NCBI GenBank assembly: GCA_964421085.1
Contig: CAYQVO010000003.1
Location: forward strand, 62,001-126,000
Direction of reading: 5' to 3'
DNA from: CAYQVO01 sp964421085
Lineage (GTDB): Bacteria; Bdellovibrionota_C; UBA2361; CAYQVO01
Length of the DNA stretch: 64,000 nucleotides
A program made the position numbers and the translations under genes. How positions within the stretch are numbered: the first letter of the stretch is position 1; every line of letters starts with the position of its first letter. Below the pieces are notes generated by a model that did no database searches, was not told the origin of the DNA, and saw nothing but the letters and a program-made list of their open reading frames with translations. Shown here in pieces: positions 8,202 through 17,486 of this stretch.

Positions 8202-9107
8202 ATGGCAAATGCAAATACAGCAGCAGTTGGAGCCCTAATAGGTACGTTAGGTCTCGGCGGAGCTACCCTTCCGCCGGCAAGGGCAGCGGATACACCGGAA
8301 CTACAGCCGGTGGCAAGGACTGCAGTCGCGGAGGCAGTAGATTCTCAGCGCACAGTCGACCAGGGTCAATGGGTGAAGACTCAGCTCCCCTTCGATCTGG
8401 TAAGGAAGTATCTTCCAAATGATCTGAGCCGGGCGCAAATAGAAAGATTTTACCGTATATCAATGGGAATTTTGTCCGGCCAGCAACCCTCCGTTGAAGA
8501 TGCCCAATTCATAGACAGAATTCGGAGGCATAACGGACTCCGTATTGGCAGTCAGGACGGTCCGGCGGATGCAACTGGAAGTTGTATCCGACAGGAGGCG
8601 TGTCGGTTTGTCGTCATGGCCTTTACCGGGTACACAAAGACAGACACCGTCAACGAGACGACTACTGTGACTAACACCGTCACTGTTCCTGGCCCCACGA
8701 CTCAGGTTGAGGTACCCACTACTACCATTGTTCAATGCCAGTGCGATCAGGCACACCTGGCTCTCCAGGAAGCTATAGGCAGATGCGCTTCAAGAGAGGA
8801 AGTTGATCAGCTCAGAGAGTGGGTCATGGGACTTACCAAAGTAGTTTACGAGGACAGGGGCCGACTCGACGAGCACCTGCGGAACCACCAACAGCAGGCC
8901 AGAACTCCGAATGTTGTCATCAATTTCCACCCCGTAATCAATAACAACAGCTCAAGCAGCAGCTGGAGCATAGGTGGCCTCGCGCTTCAGACCGGTGCGA
9001 AGATCCTCTTTGGAGGTGACCGCCGCGGCGGAGGTTGCCTGCGCCCGGATCCCTGTCCGCCTGTCAACTTTGGCAATACTCCTGGCGATTACACGGGATC
9101 GAGATAA
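8202..9107 (+). CDS. 301-residue probable exported protein of unknown function, Thr/Val-rich centre
   Basis: Not a family I recognise. The N-terminus is a weak signal-like segment (GALIGTLGLGGATLPPARA, possible cleavage after ARA) that lacks the usual lysines. Residues about 30-120 form a soluble helical part. A striking Thr/Val run follows (TVNETTTVTNTVTVPGP), then a Cys motif QCQCDQ, a coiled-coil-like helix (about 185-230) and an Asn/Ser-rich tail (INNNSSSSSWS) with Gly/Arg/Cys near the end. This low-complexity, stalk-like architecture suggests a surface or structural protein, which is inference. AGGAGCTAAGCT precedes the ATG. Its 3' end overlaps the convergent 680-residue gene by 19 bases. 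Neighbouring unknown genes may be functionally linked. Confidence 0.68.
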   Translation: MANANTAAVGALIGTLGLGGATLPPARAADTPELQPVARTAVAEAVDSQRTVDQGQWVKTQLPFDLVRKYLPNDLSRAQIERFYRISMGILSGQQPSVEDAQFIDRIRRHNGLRIGSQDGPADATGSCIRQEACRFVVMAFTGYTKTDTVNETTTVTNTVTVPGPTTQVEVPTTTIVQCQCDQAHLALQEAIGRCASREEVDQLREWVMGLTKVVYEDRGRLDEHLRNHQQQARTPNVVINFHPVINNNSSSSSWSIGGLALQTGAKILFGGDRRGGGCLRPDPCPPVNFGNTPGDYTGSR

Positions 9108-11131
9108 GATCGGCGCTTCTGAAAATGCTCAAATACGGCCATGCCGCCTCTGTAATCTGCAGGGGGAGCATGGCCGACAATAGTTGCAGCCTCCTGCGTC
9201 ACCAGGGATATGGCCTCGGAAACGGAATCGAGATATGGAAGCAGCTCATCAATATCGCGGGGAAATATTAAAGGCATGAATGAAGGGTCGAAAAGCGTTT
9301 CAAAGTACCGCTCTTCCAGCAACGATATCGCTTCAGCGTACGCTCCGACACGAACAAGAGTCAGAAAGGTTTGTCCGGAGATGTCGTAACGCCATGAGCA
9401 TTTCAGCGGCAGTTCTTCCGCGAGCTTCAATGTATCCGAAGCTTTTTCGGGTTCGCCAAGCCTGAACTGCAGTTCGGCGATTCTTAAAAGCTGGTAAGAA
9501 TAATATTCATTTACTTCCTCTGGCCTCCGGAATATGCCTCCGAGCGCTTCTTCTCTTATCCGTTCGCCAATCCTCCGGCATATGTTCAGACTTCTTTTTC
9601 TCAACTCTCCGATATCCATTCGGGCTTCCTCCGCGGAAAGCGACTCAAAGAGAGCAGTCTGGGCCAGAGCTGTAATCTCGAGACTTTCGGTATTCGCAGC
9701 TGTTTCCGCCGCCTCCTGGAAAAGAAGCGCAGCTCGATCGGCCCCCAGCGGTCTCGCTCCGGAAAAAGCTATCTGAGAAAGCACGTCCGCCCGGTAGTCC
9801 GGGTCTTCAATCTCCGCTGCCGTCGCGATTGCGCTCTCGAAATCATGATTCAACATGAATTCATATGCCTGCGCGACTTTCGACTGCCCCTCCGTGCGGC
9901 GGACATCTTCCCACGGGACGGCGATTTCCCTCAGTTTCGCAACAGCCTCTTCGTGTCTTCCCTCTGCTTCCAGAACACGCGCCTCTGCAAGTTCGGGGGT
10001 CTTTGGGCTCACCTTTGCGCGTTCAACCGAATATGCCGTCCGGTTATCGCACTCGTAAGGCCCATCCCCAAGAACCGGCATGAGAAAAGAATCAAAGTCA
10101 TCGAGACCTTGTGTTTTTTCAAGCTGGACAAACTCCTCCAGAGCCTTATCCATTGCCTCGACTGTTGCTGTCTCCCCGGTGTAATAAGGCCGTTTTTCAG
10201 GATCATCCGGGATTTCGCCGGCGAGATCGTCTCTCAGCCCCTTAAACCAGATGCCGGCATGTTCGCTCCCCATGTAGCGCGAAACACTTTCAAGAAGATG
10301 GGAAAAAACCTCCTTCTGTTCGGATAAATCCTCGGGAACGGCTCTTGCGTGCGTCATAATCTGCTTTGTGAAGAAATCCGCCAGCGCCTCGAGCCTTTCC
10401 ACGTCGGGCGCCTGATTAAAATCGAAGAGAATTCTCGATTGAAGTTGAGACATCATCCGCTCCTCACTAAGCGGAACTCTTCTCAGCGCAAAAGCTGCGG
10501 CTTCAAGCCTTTCCTTATCAGAGCCCTGTTTCAAGTCCTCTATAATATTCCGTAGAAGGCACTCCCTGTCTTCGTCGGTAATTTGCTCCAGAGCACTGTC
10601 AATACCGGCTTCAATCGCCTCCAGCGCGGGTGAATCCCTCCCGGATCGATCCATGTCTTTTTCCGCTTCACGCCGTTCAGGGTGAGCCTTAAGAACGCGC
10701 CCGAGGCCCATCGCAATTCCAGCAAGCTCTGCTGAAAAATGTCCTCGCAGTCTGAAATCTCCTATCTTCCCTGCCGCTATTGCTATCAGCGCAGCTTCTC
10801 CCCAGGCATTGCAGATTGCCGCAGTCCTTGCGATCCGAATTGTCTGATTCCGGAATTCCGCGGACATCTCACCCTCAAGCACCGGTGATATTGGCGAAAC
10901 CATTATAGTATCTCGCTCCCCGGCTTTCATCTCCCACATATGCCGCGACTTCAGGTGCAGGATTACGGCTGCTCTTATACGGTTCCTTACAACGTCTTCA
11001 AATCCTGCGGGAATTCTCTTCTGCAGAGCCCATCTGTGCACTGGAGGAAGTAACGCATGCCCTCCCGCCTCACCCACAGAAGCGGATGCCGGTGCGGACA
11101 AAGGATCAGCGAGTGCCGGTTTATCGAACAT
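9089..11131 (-). CDS. 680-residue all-helical repeat protein of unknown function
   Basis: Almost entirely predicted helix, with units that resemble TPR or HEAT-like repeats: EARVLEAEGRHEEAVAKLREI, AYEFMLNHDFESAIATAAEI, RIAELQFRLGEPEKASDTLK and VRVGAYAEAISLLEERYF. It is rich in Glu, Ala, Arg and Leu with no membrane segment or signal peptide, so it is probably a cytoplasmic protein-interaction scaffold. Full length, with GGGGAAG ten bases before the ATG. It converges on and overlaps the 301-residue gene. No enzymatic motif was seen. The repeat call is by pattern, not profile search. Confidence 0.72.
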   Translation of the reverse strand: MFDKPALADPLSAPASASVGEAGGHALLPPVHRWALQKRIPAGFEDVVRNRIRAAVILHLKSRHMWEMKAGERDTIMVSPISPVLEGEMSAEFRNQTIRIARTAAICNAWGEAALIAIAAGKIGDFRLRGHFSAELAGIAMGLGRVLKAHPERREAEKDMDRSGRDSPALEAIEAGIDSALEQITDEDRECLLRNIIEDLKQGSDKERLEAAAFALRRVPLSEERMMSQLQSRILFDFNQAPDVERLEALADFFTKQIMTHARAVPEDLSEQKEVFSHLLESVSRYMGSEHAGIWFKGLRDDLAGEIPDDPEKRPYYTGETATVEAMDKALEEFVQLEKTQGLDDFDSFLMPVLGDGPYECDNRTAYSVERAKVSPKTPELAEARVLEAEGRHEEAVAKLREIAVPWEDVRRTEGQSKVAQAYEFMLNHDFESAIATAAEIEDPDYRADVLSQIAFSGARPLGADRAALLFQEAAETAANTESLEITALAQTALFESLSAEEARMDIGELRKRSLNICRRIGERIREEALGGIFRRPEEVNEYYSYQLLRIAELQFRLGEPEKASDTLKLAEELPLKCSWRYDISGQTFLTLVRVGAYAEAISLLEERYFETLFDPSFMPLIFPRDIDELLPYLDSVSEAISLVTQEAATIVGHAPPADYRGGMAVFEHFQKRRSYLDPV

Positions 11132-11230
11132 GAAAAGAGCTTCCCCAAAAGTCTTTCACCGGTATTATCGCCTTTTTGGCGTCTTTGTTCATGAATCGGA
11201 GTGAAAATTCGGCGAAAATAGCAAAAATAC

Positions 11231-12895
11231 CTATTCTTCGGGGCCGGACAGACTCGAGGTTGTCCACGCCTTCCCGTCCCATGCGTCGCCCTGAATCGTG
11301 TAATCCTTCAACGGAGGCAGATGAGACGCATTCCAGTTGTCGTTCTTCCAGTGATAATTGAAAAAATGGCGTTCGCGCCGCTCATTGGGTTTGAGCGACC
11401 AGAGAGATCGTCCATGAGGAAAAGAAGTCACTGTGGCAGGAAGATCCGTCAGCATTGCAGGCGCCGTGCTTACCTCGAGCGCGGCCCCCTTCCGGCCGGC
11501 TTTTTTGACAAGAAGAAGCGGCAGGGCTTTGAATATATTGGCTCTGGTGTTTTCAATCTTGAAATACCTGAGAAAGAAACCGTGATCCCCGAAGATGAAA
11601 ATATCGGACTGATCGTACACTCCCAGTCTCTTCAGCACATTCAGCACATCTTCCGCCAGACGCAGCGCGCACTGCGACTGCGCTCCAAAATCCCTCTGCG
11701 TCACACGATGATATTCAGTGGAGTAATTGCACTCCGGATCGAGTCTTACGGGCAGGTGGGGTATCATAAGATGGAAAAACTTGAACGAAGGAGGGCCCGG
11801 CTTAACCCTCGCATGTCGCTTCAGCGAATCAACAAACTCAAGGGTAGTCACATGCACGCTGGGCCCTTTTCGTTTTGAAAACCTCCGCTGGAGCCGCCAG
11901 CTCTGATCGTTGTAAATCCATCGCTTCAGTGTTCCGGGGGCACTTCTGAAAAGAACTACATCAAACAGCTTCGCCGCTTCCGCCTTCTCCGGTCCTGAAA
12001 CATCCGCCGCGGCGGCAGCGTGCAGAGACGTGCATGTCGATGCCTTTATGCCGCTGCAGTACCGGGTCATGGTCGCCAAATCCACCTGATATCCCTGTTC
12101 GTGAAGGAGTGACGGCAGCGATCGCGGCAGTACGTCGTTGAAATACTCTTTGAGAGTGCGGACATTGTCGTATGCAACCCCTGAAAGAACAGCCGGGATG
12201 CTCGGAAGGGTGGTCGGAAAAGGCGACAGCGTATTCTTGAAAAAGGTGAAATCTCTGAAAATCCCGGCGTATTTGGGCTCTTTTCGCATTATCCGCCAAA
12301 AGGTCGGCGCTTCGAATGTGTCGAGGACTACAAAGACGACATTTTTTTCAGGCGAAAACCTGTAAAACTCATCAAGCCCTTTCAATTCCCGCGATGTTTT
12401 CCATGTTCCGGAGTATGAAAAAGCCGCCGCAGCGATGTTTACGCACTGAATGGCGGTGATCAAGGCGGTGACGGGAATGACGCTCTTTGCGACCCGCTTC
12501 GAGAACACAACACACCCCGCAAGGATCAAGCCCCAGACCACGTAATCCCGCCAGACGAGGGCGTTATATTGAGTCCAGTCAATCTCCTTCCCGTCGAACT
12601 GCCCGACTTTCCAGATAAAAAAACTGCTCTGAAGGTAAAGGCAGATTCCGATGCCTGTAAGGAACGCAGCCGCATACCGGAAGATGATTGAAGGAAGGAG
12701 GTTTATTACAAGCGCAGCGCCAATGGCCGCGGGAACGCCCCGGAGGATAATGTGCTCAAGCAGGTTGAGCGGTCCCCCCGCGAATTCATCGGCATTTGCG
12801 GTGTAAAGCAGGAACGGAATTACCAGAAGAAGCTGGAATCCCGGCAGGAAAACGACTGCAAATGACGGCAAAATACGGCGAAGGAGGCTTTCCAT
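11231..12895 (-). CDS. membrane sulfatase/phosphoethanolamine-transferase-fold protein
   Basis: A 554-residue protein with about five N-terminal membrane helices (to about residue 170) and a C-terminal alkaline-phosphatase-superfamily domain. Metal and nucleophile sites are visible: Asp in VVFVVLDTFEAP, the Thr nucleophile region FPTTLPSIPAVLSG, a later His in FHLMIPHLP and the DH pair in IFIFGDHGFF. Enzymes with this layout transfer phosphoethanolamine or phosphoglycerol to envelope glycans, or hydrolyse sulfate esters; which applies is not clear. It diverges from purL. No obvious Shine-Dalgarno precedes the ATG; TATAAAT lies 8 bases before it, so a very short or absent leader is possible. 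A second protein of the superfamily is encoded at 46595-48847. Confidence 0.8.
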   Translation of the reverse strand: MESLLRRILPSFAVVFLPGFQLLLVIPFLLYTANADEFAGGPLNLLEHIILRGVPAAIGAALVINLLPSIIFRYAAAFLTGIGICLYLQSSFFIWKVGQFDGKEIDWTQYNALVWRDYVVWGLILAGCVVFSKRVAKSVIPVTALITAIQCVNIAAAAFSYSGTWKTSRELKGLDEFYRFSPEKNVVFVVLDTFEAPTFWRIMRKEPKYAGIFRDFTFFKNTLSPFPTTLPSIPAVLSGVAYDNVRTLKEYFNDVLPRSLPSLLHEQGYQVDLATMTRYCSGIKASTCTSLHAAAAADVSGPEKAEAAKLFDVVLFRSAPGTLKRWIYNDQSWRLQRRFSKRKGPSVHVTTLEFVDSLKRHARVKPGPPSFKFFHLMIPHLPVRLDPECNYSTEYHRVTQRDFGAQSQCALRLAEDVLNVLKRLGVYDQSDIFIFGDHGFFLRYFKIENTRANIFKALPLLLVKKAGRKGAALEVSTAPAMLTDLPATVTSFPHGRSLWSLKPNERRERHFFNYHWKNDNWNASHLPPLKDYTIQGDAWDGKAWTTSSLSGPEE

Positions 12896-13075
12896 TTGGA
12901 ATTTATAGGGCGGTTTTATGTAAAATTCCAGCGGAAGTTGGTATATTTCCGTCTACCAGAGAGAACTCCGGATGACATGTGCCGCGCCGGAGCGACGCGC
13001 AGGCGCGCACTCATTCTGCGCCTCTGTGTCTCTGTGGCCGAAAAAACGATGGTCGAACGAAACAAAAAAGGACGC

Positions 13076-16000
13076 ATGAACACTACCACTATATTCAACG
13101 GAGAAACCGAAGTCTTCCTTGTAGAAAGCGAAGAGTCTCTGAACAAAGAACAGACAGCCCGCATTGAATGGATGCTGAACGCAAAGAAGCAGAGCGCCTC
13201 TTCCGTTCCAGGGCTGTTCGTCGGCCCGCGCAAAGAACTTGTTTCGCCCTGGTCCACAAATGCGGCCGAAATCGCAAAAAATATCGGCGTAAACGGTATC
13301 AGCCGCATCGAGCGCTTCGAGCGGATTGACGAGAAAGCAGCCGAAAAAATCGATCCCATGACCGAGGCGGTATACAGAGGCCTCACTGCCGCTTCTCTTG
13401 TCGTGGAGGGAGAACCGGAGAAGTCCTTTGCTGTTTCAGACATCGCCCGTTTCAATCAGGAAGCGGGACTCGCCCTTTCGACGGAAGAGATAGAGTATCT
13501 CCAGCGGACAAGCGCAGGCCTGGGACGTCCCCTCACAGATTCCGAGCTTTTCGGTTTTGCCCAGGTTAATTCTGAACACTGCAGACACAAGATATTCAAC
13601 GGCACTTTCATAATTGACGGAAAGCAGCAGCCGAAAAGTCTCTTCGGCATGATCAAGGAAACGTCCGCGGCATCGGGAGAGAATCTCGTTTCTGCATACA
13701 AGGACAACGTTGCGTTCCTCAAAGGGCCGCGCATCTCGCAGTTTGCGCCGAAAAACCCGTCGAAGCCCGATTTCTTCGCGCTCGAGGATATTGGTTCAGT
13801 AATTTCCATAAAAGCTGAAACCCACAATTTCCCGACGACAGTCGAGCCTTTCAGCGGGGCATCCACCGGAAGCGGAGGCGAAATCCGCGACCGCATGGCG
13901 GGCGGCAAGGGAAGCATTCCGCTGACAGGGGCCGCTGTTTACATGACCGCATACCCTCGTCTGGAAGGATCAACTGCGACCCGGTATCAGAACCGTCATG
14001 CTGCGCGCAAATGGAAATATCAGACACCTGCCCAGATTCTCATCAAGGCGTCCAACGGCGCGTCGGATTTCGGAAACAAGTTCGGCCAGCCTGTTATAGT
14101 CGGTTCGCTTCTTACATACGAAGGCGAAACAGGCGGAGAGCTTTCCGCCTATGATCGCTGCATAATGCTCGCCGGCGGAGTGGGCTACGCAAATGAAAAG
14201 CATGCCATCAAGGAACATCCGAAGAAAGGCGACAAGATAGTCCTTCTTGGCGGCGATAATTACCGGATCGGAATGGCGGGCGGTTCCGTAAGCTCCGTGG
14301 GCGGCGGTCAGTATTCACAGGCACTGGAGCTCAGCGCCGTTCAGCGCGCAAACGCGGAAATGCAGAAGCGAGTTTACAACGTAATCCGCGGTCTAATCGA
14401 ACTCGGCGAGAACCCGATAAAACTGGTGCACGATCACGGCGCCGGGGGCCACATGAACTGCCTCACCGAACTCGTGGAGCCCGCGGGAGGAAGGGTTTAT
14501 ATTGCCGCTCTTCCTGTCGGCGACAAGACGCTTTCGGTCCGCGAAATCATCTCCAATGAATCGCAGGAGAGAATGGGTCTTGTCGTGTCGCCTGATGCTC
14601 TGCCGCTTGTTGAAGCGCTTTGCGAGCGCGAGCGTTCGCCGTTTTATGTAATCGGGGAAATCGATGGTTCGGGCGCCATCGTGTTCGAAGATAAGGACGG
14701 TTCGAAGCCTGTCGACCTCCCGCTCGAAATTCTTCTTGGAAGCTCCCCGAAATTGATCATCAAAGACGAGACAGTGGAGGTAAACCGCAGGCCCATCTCA
14801 TTCGAGCCGAAAAGCGGTGAGGATGTCGTAAAGACTCTCCGTGATGTGCTTTCGCTTGAAGGAGTCGCGTGTAAAGACTGGCTCACCAACAAAGTGGACA
14901 GGACCGTCACGGGCCTTATCGCGGCACAGCAGTGCGTCGGCCCCTTCCATCTTCCGCTTGGAAACGTGGGAGTTGTCGCGCTTGATTACTCAAGCGGGAA
15001 AGGCATAGCAAGCGCAATCGGCCATGCGCCCGCTCCTGGACTTATCGACGCGCGCGCCGGTTCAATCCTTAGTCTTGCCGAAGCCCTCACGAATCTGATA
15101 TGGGCGCCCCTGAAAAATGGACTGAGCACGGTGGCTCTCAGCGCAAACTGGATGTGGCCTGCAAAACAGAAAGGGGAAGACGCCCGCCTCTATCGCGCCG
15201 TCGAGGCCCTGTCGGAAACCGCAAAAGCTATCGGTATTCCGGTGCCCACGGGCAAAGATTCGCTCTCAATGACGCAGAGATATGACGATGGAGCGCAGGT
15301 TAACGCTCCTGGAACTGTGATTATCACCGCCGTCGGAGAAGTGGAGGAGTTCAGAAAATGCGTCACTCCTGATCTGAAGCCCGTGGTGGAAAGCTCTCTG
15401 CTTTACGTAGACTTGAGCAGCCTTTCTTCGACCCCGCTTGGGGGAAGCGCGCTTTCTCAAGTGCTTTGCGAGCTCGGCAATGAGGCCCCGACAGTCGGCG
15501 ACATCAGCCGTTTCAAGAAGGGGCTCGAAGCAGTTCAGCAGCTCATCAAGGAAGAAAAGATTCTGGCAGGACATGACGTGTCCGCAGGCGGTGTAATCAC
15601 GGCCCTTTGCGAAATGGCATTCGCCGGAGATCTCGGAATCCGGATTAATGTCGAAGGAGTCTCCAATCCTGCTCACTTCCTTTTCTGCGAAAAGCCTGCA
15701 GTCATTCTTCAGGTTCCGGAAAAAGAGAAAAATTCGGTTTCCGAAATTTTCAGGAACTCCAATCTGGAAGTCCTGGAGTTCGGAAAACCCCAGGGCGCGC
15801 CTTCAATTGATGTTGCGGCAGGCGCGTTGTCGTTCTCCCAGTCTGTCGCTGAACTGAGAAAGGTGTGGTTCAAGCCTTCAATGCTTCTCGATTCCATGCA
15901 GACAAAGAACAACAAGGCGGCTGAAAGGTACGAAAATCTCGGCAAATACCCCCTCTCTTATGTTTTCCCGAAAGAATTTACGGGCAAAGCATCCGTCCTG

Positions 16001-16804
16001 GGTGTGGATCTCGAGCGCGGAAAGCCTTCAGGGATCAAGGCTGCGATAATCCGCGAGAAGGGCACAAATGGCGACCGCGAGATGGCGTTCTCGATGTATG
16101 CCGCGGGGTTCGACGTGAAGGATGTCACTGTAAGCGATCTCATGGCAGGACGTGAGACTCTCGATGACATTAATTTCATAGTGTTCCCCGGCGGATTCTC
16201 CAACAGCGATGTGCTTGGCGCGGGAAAAGGGTGGGCAGGAGCTCTCAGATACAACGATACTGCCTACAGGGCAATCAAACGCTTCATGGAGCGGAAAGAC
16301 ACCCTTTCGCTTGGAGTGTGCAACGGCTGCCAGCTGATGACTGCGCTCGATATGGTTTATCCTGAGCACTCGAACAAAATCGAAATGCGCCGGAACACGT
16401 CGTGCAAGTTCGAAAGCACCTTTATCAATGTCGAAGTGCAGCGGACGAAGAGCGTTCTATTGAAGGATCTTGCCGGCTGCAGGCTCGGAATATGGATTGC
16501 TCACGGCGAGGGCCGTTTTCACCTTCCGGAAGGGGAGTCAGCATACGATATAGCCTTGAAGTTCACGACGGACGCCTATCCGGCGTGCCCGAACGGCGCC
16601 GATTTCAACGCGGCAGGAATTGTCTCTGCCGATGGAAGGCATCTTGCGATGATGCCTCATCTCGAGCGCTCATTCATGCCCTGGCAGTGGCCGTATTATC
16701 TGAGCGAAGACGCAAAAAAGGCCCATGAAGTAACTCCATGGGCCATTGCGTTTGCGAGCGCCTTTAACTGGGTTCGCGCGGCGAAGGGTGGCGAGGCGGG
16801 CTAA
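13076..16804 (+). CDS. purL: phosphoribosylformylglycinamidine synthase, single-chain PurL
   Basis: A 1242-residue large-type FGAM synthase (fourth step of purine synthesis: FGAR + Gln + ATP to FGAM). The layout is the proteobacterial one: N-terminal PurS-like part, linker, two AIR-synthetase-like halves (for example VNSEHCRHKIFNG and ETHNFPTTVEPFSGASTGSGG; later PVPTGKDSLSM) and a C-terminal glutamine amidotransferase. The amidotransferase Cys is in LGVCNGCQLM (about residue 1082) with His/Glu in MMPHLERSF. The frame is open 60 codons further up, but that part is poor Arg-rich sequence, and an AAAGGA site sits before the ATG at 13076. The stop overlaps that of the convergent outer-membrane protein gene by 4 bases. 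Confidence 0.97.
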   Translation: MNTTTIFNGETEVFLVESEESLNKEQTARIEWMLNAKKQSASSVPGLFVGPRKELVSPWSTNAAEIAKNIGVNGISRIERFERIDEKAAEKIDPMTEAVYRGLTAASLVVEGEPEKSFAVSDIARFNQEAGLALSTEEIEYLQRTSAGLGRPLTDSELFGFAQVNSEHCRHKIFNGTFIIDGKQQPKSLFGMIKETSAASGENLVSAYKDNVAFLKGPRISQFAPKNPSKPDFFALEDIGSVISIKAETHNFPTTVEPFSGASTGSGGEIRDRMAGGKGSIPLTGAAVYMTAYPRLEGSTATRYQNRHAARKWKYQTPAQILIKASNGASDFGNKFGQPVIVGSLLTYEGETGGELSAYDRCIMLAGGVGYANEKHAIKEHPKKGDKIVLLGGDNYRIGMAGGSVSSVGGGQYSQALELSAVQRANAEMQKRVYNVIRGLIELGENPIKLVHDHGAGGHMNCLTELVEPAGGRVYIAALPVGDKTLSVREIISNESQERMGLVVSPDALPLVEALCERERSPFYVIGEIDGSGAIVFEDKDGSKPVDLPLEILLGSSPKLIIKDETVEVNRRPISFEPKSGEDVVKTLRDVLSLEGVACKDWLTNKVDRTVTGLIAAQQCVGPFHLPLGNVGVVALDYSSGKGIASAIGHAPAPGLIDARAGSILSLAEALTNLIWAPLKNGLSTVALSANWMWPAKQKGEDARLYRAVEALSETAKAIGIPVPTGKDSLSMTQRYDDGAQVNAPGTVIITAVGEVEEFRKCVTPDLKPVVESSLLYVDLSSLSSTPLGGSALSQVLCELGNEAPTVGDISRFKKGLEAVQQLIKEEKILAGHDVSAGGVITALCEMAFAGDLGIRINVEGVSNPAHFLFCEKPAVILQVPEKEKNSVSEIFRNSNLEVLEFGKPQGAPSIDVAAGALSFSQSVAELRKVWFKPSMLLDSMQTKNNKAAERYENLGKYPLSYVFPKEFTGKASVLGVDLERGKPSGIKAAIIREKGTNGDREMAFSMYAAGFDVKDVTVSDLMAGRETLDDINFIVFPGGFSNSDVLGAGKGWAGALRYNDTAYRAIKRFMERKDTLSLGVCNGCQLMTALDMVYPEHSNKIEMRRNTSCKFESTFINVEVQRTKSVLLKDLAGCRLGIWIAHGEGRFHLPEGESAYDIALKFTTDAYPACPNGADFNAAGIVSADGRHLAMMPHLERSFMPWQWPYYLSEDAKKAHEVTPWAIAFASAFNWVRAAKGGEAG

Positions 16805-17364
16805 AACCCGAACCTCAATCCCATCGTGTATGCCTGCGCTTCATGCTCGAGGAAGTCCGCGTTGAACAGCACGGCGACGGGATCGAATACTTTCACAAGC
16901 GCCCCGACAAAGAGCTCATTCAAATTGTCATCATCCCTGTGGTTCCAGCGGTAGCCTCCGTTGAGCTCAAAACCGCATATCGGCTGCGAACGGAACTCGG
17001 GGCCTATGTAAAAACGGTTTTCGTTCTCGGTTCCCATCAGATCCACGTGCACCCGCTCGTAAATTCCGCCGAGTCTTCCGACAAGATGAAACTCGGGGAT
17101 TACCGGATAATACCCGCCGATACCATAGATGAAGCTGTTTACATTGGCGTGCTCGGCCGCATCGTAATTATACCCCAGCTCTCCGAAGAGATAATTTGCG
17201 GGCGAAATCGACAGGTGTGTCACGAGTCCGTTGAAGTTTTCGCCGTGTTCAGGATCCGTCAGCCTGTAAGCGAGATCGAAAGTATTGTAGCTCATAATCG
17301 GATCGGCCTTGAGCCCCGAAAACGGCATGAGAGCGAGTACGGCGATTATAAATAGCTTTTTCAT
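16801..17364 (-). CDS. small outer-membrane beta-barrel protein
   Basis: A 187-residue precursor with a clear signal peptide (MKKLFIIAVLALMPFSGLKA, cleavage before DP). The mature part alternates polar and aromatic residues in amphipathic strands with Gly/Tyr turns (FGELGYNYDAAE, GIGGYYPVIPEFHLVGRLGG) and ends in Phe, the typical outer-membrane barrel C-terminus recognised by BamA. Probably an eight-stranded barrel; no specific function can be given. The TAG stop overlaps the purL stop on the other strand. Upstream lies the first of two long hairpins. Confidence 0.8.
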   Translation of the reverse strand: MKKLFIIAVLALMPFSGLKADPIMSYNTFDLAYRLTDPEHGENFNGLVTHLSISPANYLFGELGYNYDAAEHANVNSFIYGIGGYYPVIPEFHLVGRLGGIYERVHVDLMGTENENRFYIGPEFRSQPICGFELNGGYRWNHRDDDNLNELFVGALVKVFDPVAVLFNADFLEHEAQAYTMGLRFGF

Positions 17365-17433
17365 AGAACCATCCCCCCGACGGAAAAATTACCTGCGTTC
17401 ACGATGTCAAAGGAAACCGCCCGGGGCAAGACG

Positions 17434-17486
17434 AAAAAGGGGACGGTTCCTGTTTCCGCTGCGGAAACAGGAACCGTCCCCTTTTT
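17434..17486. repeat. 53-bp perfect hairpin, REP-like, copy 1 (GGGGACGGTTCC core)
   Basis: Two 26-base arms (17434-17459 and 17461-17486) are perfectly inverted around a single T. The outer part is A5-GGGGACGGTTCC and the inner part TGTTTCCGC. The right arm ends on the first base of the stop codon complement of the downstream zinc-ribbon gene. A second element with the same outer core occurs at 48848-48896. The outer A/T tracts would make it a bidirectional intrinsic terminator; the repeated family also resembles REP-type elements mobilised by RAYT transposases, although no such gene is in the window. Confidence 0.85.
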
